DNA of 15,469 nucleotides from positions 1 through 15,469 of the forward strand of contig JAVVPD010000050.1 of the NCBI GenBank assembly GCA_036655975.1. The letters are read 5' to 3'. The notes under the pieces are model-generated. The model searched no databases and had not been told where the DNA came from. It worked only from the letters and a program-made list of their open reading frames with translations. Origin of the DNA: CASQEL01 sp036655975 (lineage in GTDB: Bacteria > Desulfobacterota > Desulfovibrionia > Desulfovibrionales > Desulfovibrionaceae). This document shows positions 13,050 to 15,469 of the stretch, in pieces (the first letter of the stretch is position 1; the number at the start of each line of letters is the position of its first letter). Made by a program: the position numbers and the translations under genes.

Positions 13050-14783
13050 ATGGGTATGAATATGCGCGACACTGAGCCAGTTTTGACTGAAGCTAAACGC
13101 TCAGGCCTGCTACGGATAAGCCTCTGGAATCTTATCCTTCTCGCTATAGCGCCCACAATTGTGGTGTTGATTGTTTTGTTATACGTGGTGACGAGCCGGC
13201 AGATTGACATTCGGCAGGAATGTCAACACATGTTGTGGACTTCCTTTCCGCAATGGCGGGATCAGCAGCGCAGTTCTGTGAATTTGGAACGCCTGCGTAT
13301 GTTGGGCAACACGGTTTTCACCAGCATGGATACCACCGCTCGTCGCAAGGCCCGGATTGAAGCCCAAGCCTTGAGTACGGACGCCGCCTTTGACCGCAAG
13401 CCCGAAGTCCGTAAAAATATGGAGCAGGCTTTCCAAAAGTTGAGCCAGATGGCCCAGCTGCGGGACAAACAAATGTCAGCGCGTTTGCAATTGTACGCTA
13501 TCCTTGAGCGGATGGAGCAGACGCAGATTGAGTGGATGCGCTCTTCCTTGACAAATCCCCCTGCGGCTTTTTTGTGGACTCCCTGCAATTTTATCCTCAA
13601 CTTTTTTGAATTGGTGCACGTGCATGATGTCTCCAATGACGCAGCAGGTGCAGACAACATCCGCGTTTTGTCCGTGAAAATTTCCGGGCTAGAAACGGAA
13701 ATACAGCAGAATGCCCTGCCAGAACCTTTACAAAAAATATATGTCCGTCTGGTGCAGCAGGCGCACCAGTTTTTGAATTTCTATCGGGAATATTTTAGTG
13801 CGGGGAAAATGGCGGTGGAGTTATGGCAGGAATTTGATATTATCTTGCGTGACTTGAGCGATCAAACCTCTCAACATGCCTTTGTGGGGATTGAAGGCAT
13901 TCTCCAGCACTGCATTGCTGCGGCTGTTGATGTGGAGCGGATCACGTGGCAGGGTTTCATGGTGCTGGGTGTCTGTGTGCTGCTGGGTTTATTTTTAGCA
14001 CGTCATTATGTGTATTTGCCCACGCTTTGGCTTCTTCGTGCCACCAACGCCATTCGTGAGGGGCAAGGCGTTCTGCCCGCACCCCATATTGCCATTCGTG
14101 AATTGCAATATCTGGCTGATGCCATTACGAATCTGAATTTTTATTGGACAGGCGTGCAAGCGCATTCCATGAAGCTTGAAACGGAAAAGCATCTGCTGGA
14201 AGGGCTTTCGATCAAGGACGGGCTGACGGACTTGTACAATCGGCGCTATTTTGACTTGTTGCTGCCCAACATGTGGGACGAGGCCAGTGCAACCCAGAAA
14301 CCCGTGGCCCTGTTGATGATGGATATTGACCATTTCAAAAATTATAATGATACCCTCGGGCATCCCGCCGGAGATGTTTGCCTCAAGAGTTTGGCTACTG
14401 CGTTCAGTACCAATATTTTACGCCCGAGCGACAAGGTGTGCCGGTACGGGGGGGAAGAATTTGCCCTGTTGCTGAGTGCTGCAAGTGTGGATGGAGCTTT
14501 GCGCGTTGCCGAACGTATCCACGAGGGGGTACGCACTTTGGCGATTGCACATCCTGCGTCTGCGGTGAGTTCGCTAGTGACACTCAGTATCGGTTTGGTC
14601 TGTCATGTGCCTGAGGAAGGCGATAGCCCCTGCATGTTGGTGGAATGGGCGGATCGCGCACTGTACGCAGCGAAAAAAGGCGGTCGCAACTGCACCTATG
14701 TGTGCAATCTTACGCGAAACGCGCAAGGCGCGTGGGAAGAACATTTTCAGGAGATTGCATATGCCAATGATACCCCTGCTTGA
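13050..14783 (+). CDS. Membrane-bound diguanylate cyclase (GGDEF) with a large periplasmic domain
   Basis: This 577-residue inner-membrane protein should make cyclic di-GMP from two GTP. The order is a short cytoplasmic N-terminus, TM1 (about 24-48), a mostly helical, Gln-rich periplasmic region (about 49-300) matching no sensor domain I recognise, TM2 (about 302-322), a HAMP-like linker (about 323-375), then the GGDEF domain (about 385-550). The GGDEF domain has DGLTDLYNRR (390-399), DIDHFK (425-430) and the active-site G467-G-E-E-F471. RPSD at 458-461 is the inhibitory I-site, exactly five residues ahead. No EAL domain is present. Starts at 13050, 13056 and 13062 are all possible; GGAA at 13043-13046 best fits 13056. 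It probably shares a transcript with the binding protein upstream, and its end overlaps selD by 23 nt. Confidence 0.93.
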   Translation: MGMNMRDTEPVLTEAKRSGLLRISLWNLILLAIAPTIVVLIVLLYVVTSRQIDIRQECQHMLWTSFPQWRDQQRSSVNLERLRMLGNTVFTSMDTTARRKARIEAQALSTDAAFDRKPEVRKNMEQAFQKLSQMAQLRDKQMSARLQLYAILERMEQTQIEWMRSSLTNPPAAFLWTPCNFILNFFELVHVHDVSNDAAGADNIRVLSVKISGLETEIQQNALPEPLQKIYVRLVQQAHQFLNFYREYFSAGKMAVELWQEFDIILRDLSDQTSQHAFVGIEGILQHCIAAAVDVERITWQGFMVLGVCVLLGLFLARHYVYLPTLWLLRATNAIREGQGVLPAPHIAIRELQYLADAITNLNFYWTGVQAHSMKLETEKHLLEGLSIKDGLTDLYNRRYFDLLLPNMWDEASATQKPVALLMMDIDHFKNYNDTLGHPAGDVCLKSLATAFSTNILRPSDKVCRYGGEEFALLLSAASVDGALRVAERIHEGVRTLAIAHPASAVSSLVTLSIGLVCHVPEEGDSPCMLVEWADRALYAAKKGGRNCTYVCNLTRNAQGAWEEHFQEIAYANDTPA

Positions 14784-15469
14784 TCGCGTTTTAGCCCCTG
14801 GTTGAGCGGCAAAAATGGCTCCAGGGGCTCTGGAGCGTTTGTTAAAAATGTTGCCCGCCCGTGCTGGCGCATCGGCACAGGAAAACCGGGTGCTGGCAGG
14901 CCGTGCACGCAATGAAGATGCGGTGGTTATTAGTGTTCCGGCAGGAAAAGCACTGGTGCAATCGGTGGACATACTCACACCGCTGGTGGACGATGCTTTT
15001 GCTTTTGGGCGCATTGCGGCGGCTAACGCCCTGTCGGATATTTATGCTTTAGGCGGGCAACCGTGGTCGGCCATGAATATTGCCTGTTTTCCTGCATGCG
15101 GTGTTTCGGATGATATGGAACAGACCTTGGGGCAAATTTTGTGCGGCGGTCTCTACGCGTTGAATGAAGCCGGCGCGGTGCTGGCGGGCGGGCATACCGT
15201 TGTGGATGATCAACTAAAATACGGACTTGCCGTCACCGGTATTATTGACCCCGCGCTGATTGCTACCAACGATGGTTTGCAGGTGGGGGACGCGTTGCTG
15301 TTGACCAAACCTATTGGCACGGGCATTCTGGTTACGGGTATTAAGGCCCGCTGGGAAGATTGGGAAGTCAGCCAGAGCCTGTTGTGTGACTGGTGCGCGC
15401 GCTTGAATAAGGCGGGAGCGGCGGTTATTCAACAACTCAGGCTTAAAGCCGCTACGGATATCACCGGAT
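14761..15469 (+). CDS. selD: Selenide, water dikinase (selenophosphate synthetase), selenocysteine-containing; 3' end outside window
   Basis: SelD makes selenophosphate from selenide and ATP, the selenium donor for selenocysteine. About 236 codons are visible (E. coli SelD has 347). The in-frame TGA at 14803-14805 stands at the catalytic position (residue 15), followed by A-A-K18: Sec and Lys three apart, like C17 and K20 of E. coli. Downstream are NEDAVV (D53), SVDILTPLVDDAFAFGRIAA (D70), SDIYALGG (D93) and GGHTVVDDQLKYGLAVTG, the family's ATP/metal and glycine motifs. ATG 14761 has AGGAG at 14749-14753, seven nt upstream. The usual second Cys after the active residue is Ala. Reading TGA as stop would leave 14 codons, and reading only after it would lose the active site. 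Confidence 0.93.
14803..14841 (+). promoter_or_regulatory. UGA selenocysteine codon and SECIS-like hairpin in selD
   Basis: TGA at 14803-14805 is followed by a perfect 7-bp stem, GCTCCAG (14818-14824) with CTGGAGC (14830-14836), closing the 5-nt loop GGGCT. A further 4-bp stem is possible below it: CAAA (14810-14813) with TTTG (14838-14841). About 19 nt separate the TGA from the loop, and the loop starts with G, both in line with bacterial SECIS elements that bind SelB. The stem is seen directly; SelB binding is inferred. Confidence 0.8.

Noticed and set aside
14803..14805. selD as a pseudogene broken by a nonsense mutation
   Set aside because: The codon is at the exact catalytic Cys/Sec site, a SECIS-like hairpin follows, the ribosome-binding site is good, and over 220 downstream codons remain intact.
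14605..15052. Short + strand frames at 14605-14805 and 14861-15052 near the end of the window
   Set aside because: They are out-of-frame shadows that appear because selD is interrupted by the Sec TGA; the real frame is selD.
1..15469. CRISPR arrays, tRNA genes, insertion sequences, attachment sites
   Set aside because: No repeat-spacer pattern, cloverleaf, transposase or long inverted or direct repeats were seen; the region is conserved housekeeping DNA followed by three ordinary-looking genes.

Overview
The window is a single-strand run (every gene on +) through the end of the S10 operon, the whole spc-like operon and the alpha operon of a bacterium. A short signalling and selenium module follows. 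Protein style suggests a deltaproteobacterium of the Desulfovibrio type: secY runs straight into map and then rpmJ with no adk or infA, the S14, L36, S4 and L24 proteins all keep zinc-binding cysteines, and selD carries an in-frame UGA. The lineage is judged from memory of family sequences, not from a search. By eye GC content is middling, near 50-55%.

Layout. Positions 1-6458 hold rplB (3' end only), rpsS, rplV, rpsC, rplP, rpmC, rpsQ, rplN, rplX, rplE, rpsN, rpsH, rplF, rplR, rpsE, rpmD and rplO, with gaps of about 0-30 nt. A structured 124-nt gap with a terminator-like hairpin precedes secY (6583). map starts on a TTG that overlaps the secY stop. A 246-nt non-coding gap with a TTGACA-type promoter candidate (8685-8930) separates map from rpmJ, rpsM, rpsK, rpsD, rpoA and rplQ. 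A strong rho-independent terminator at 12118-12148 closes the ribosomal cluster. No gap longer than 300 nt lacks a gene.

Downstream lie three genes of a different kind. The first is a secreted family-3 amino-acid-binding protein with no transporter genes beside it. The second is a two-TM membrane diguanylate cyclase with a large periplasmic domain, an intact GGEEF site and an intact RxxD inhibitory site. The third, overlapping it, is selD (selenophosphate synthetase), cut by the window end. The selD active-site residue is encoded by TGA at 14803-14805 and is followed by a 7-bp SECIS-like hairpin, so the protein is almost certainly a selenoprotein. Standard gene calling would miss its start.

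How the parts work together. The ribosomal genes, secY, map and rpoA supply ribosomal subunits, the protein-export channel, N-terminal methionine removal and the RNA polymerase alpha subunit. The binding protein and the cyclase form a plausible ligand-to-c-di-GMP signalling pair, comparable in layout to NspS/MbaA of Vibrio cholerae. SelD makes the selenium donor needed for selenocysteine, including its own. Stop codons are notable: 16 of 27 genes end in TAG, 9 in TAA and only 2 in TGA, and both TGA stops lie inside gene overlaps.
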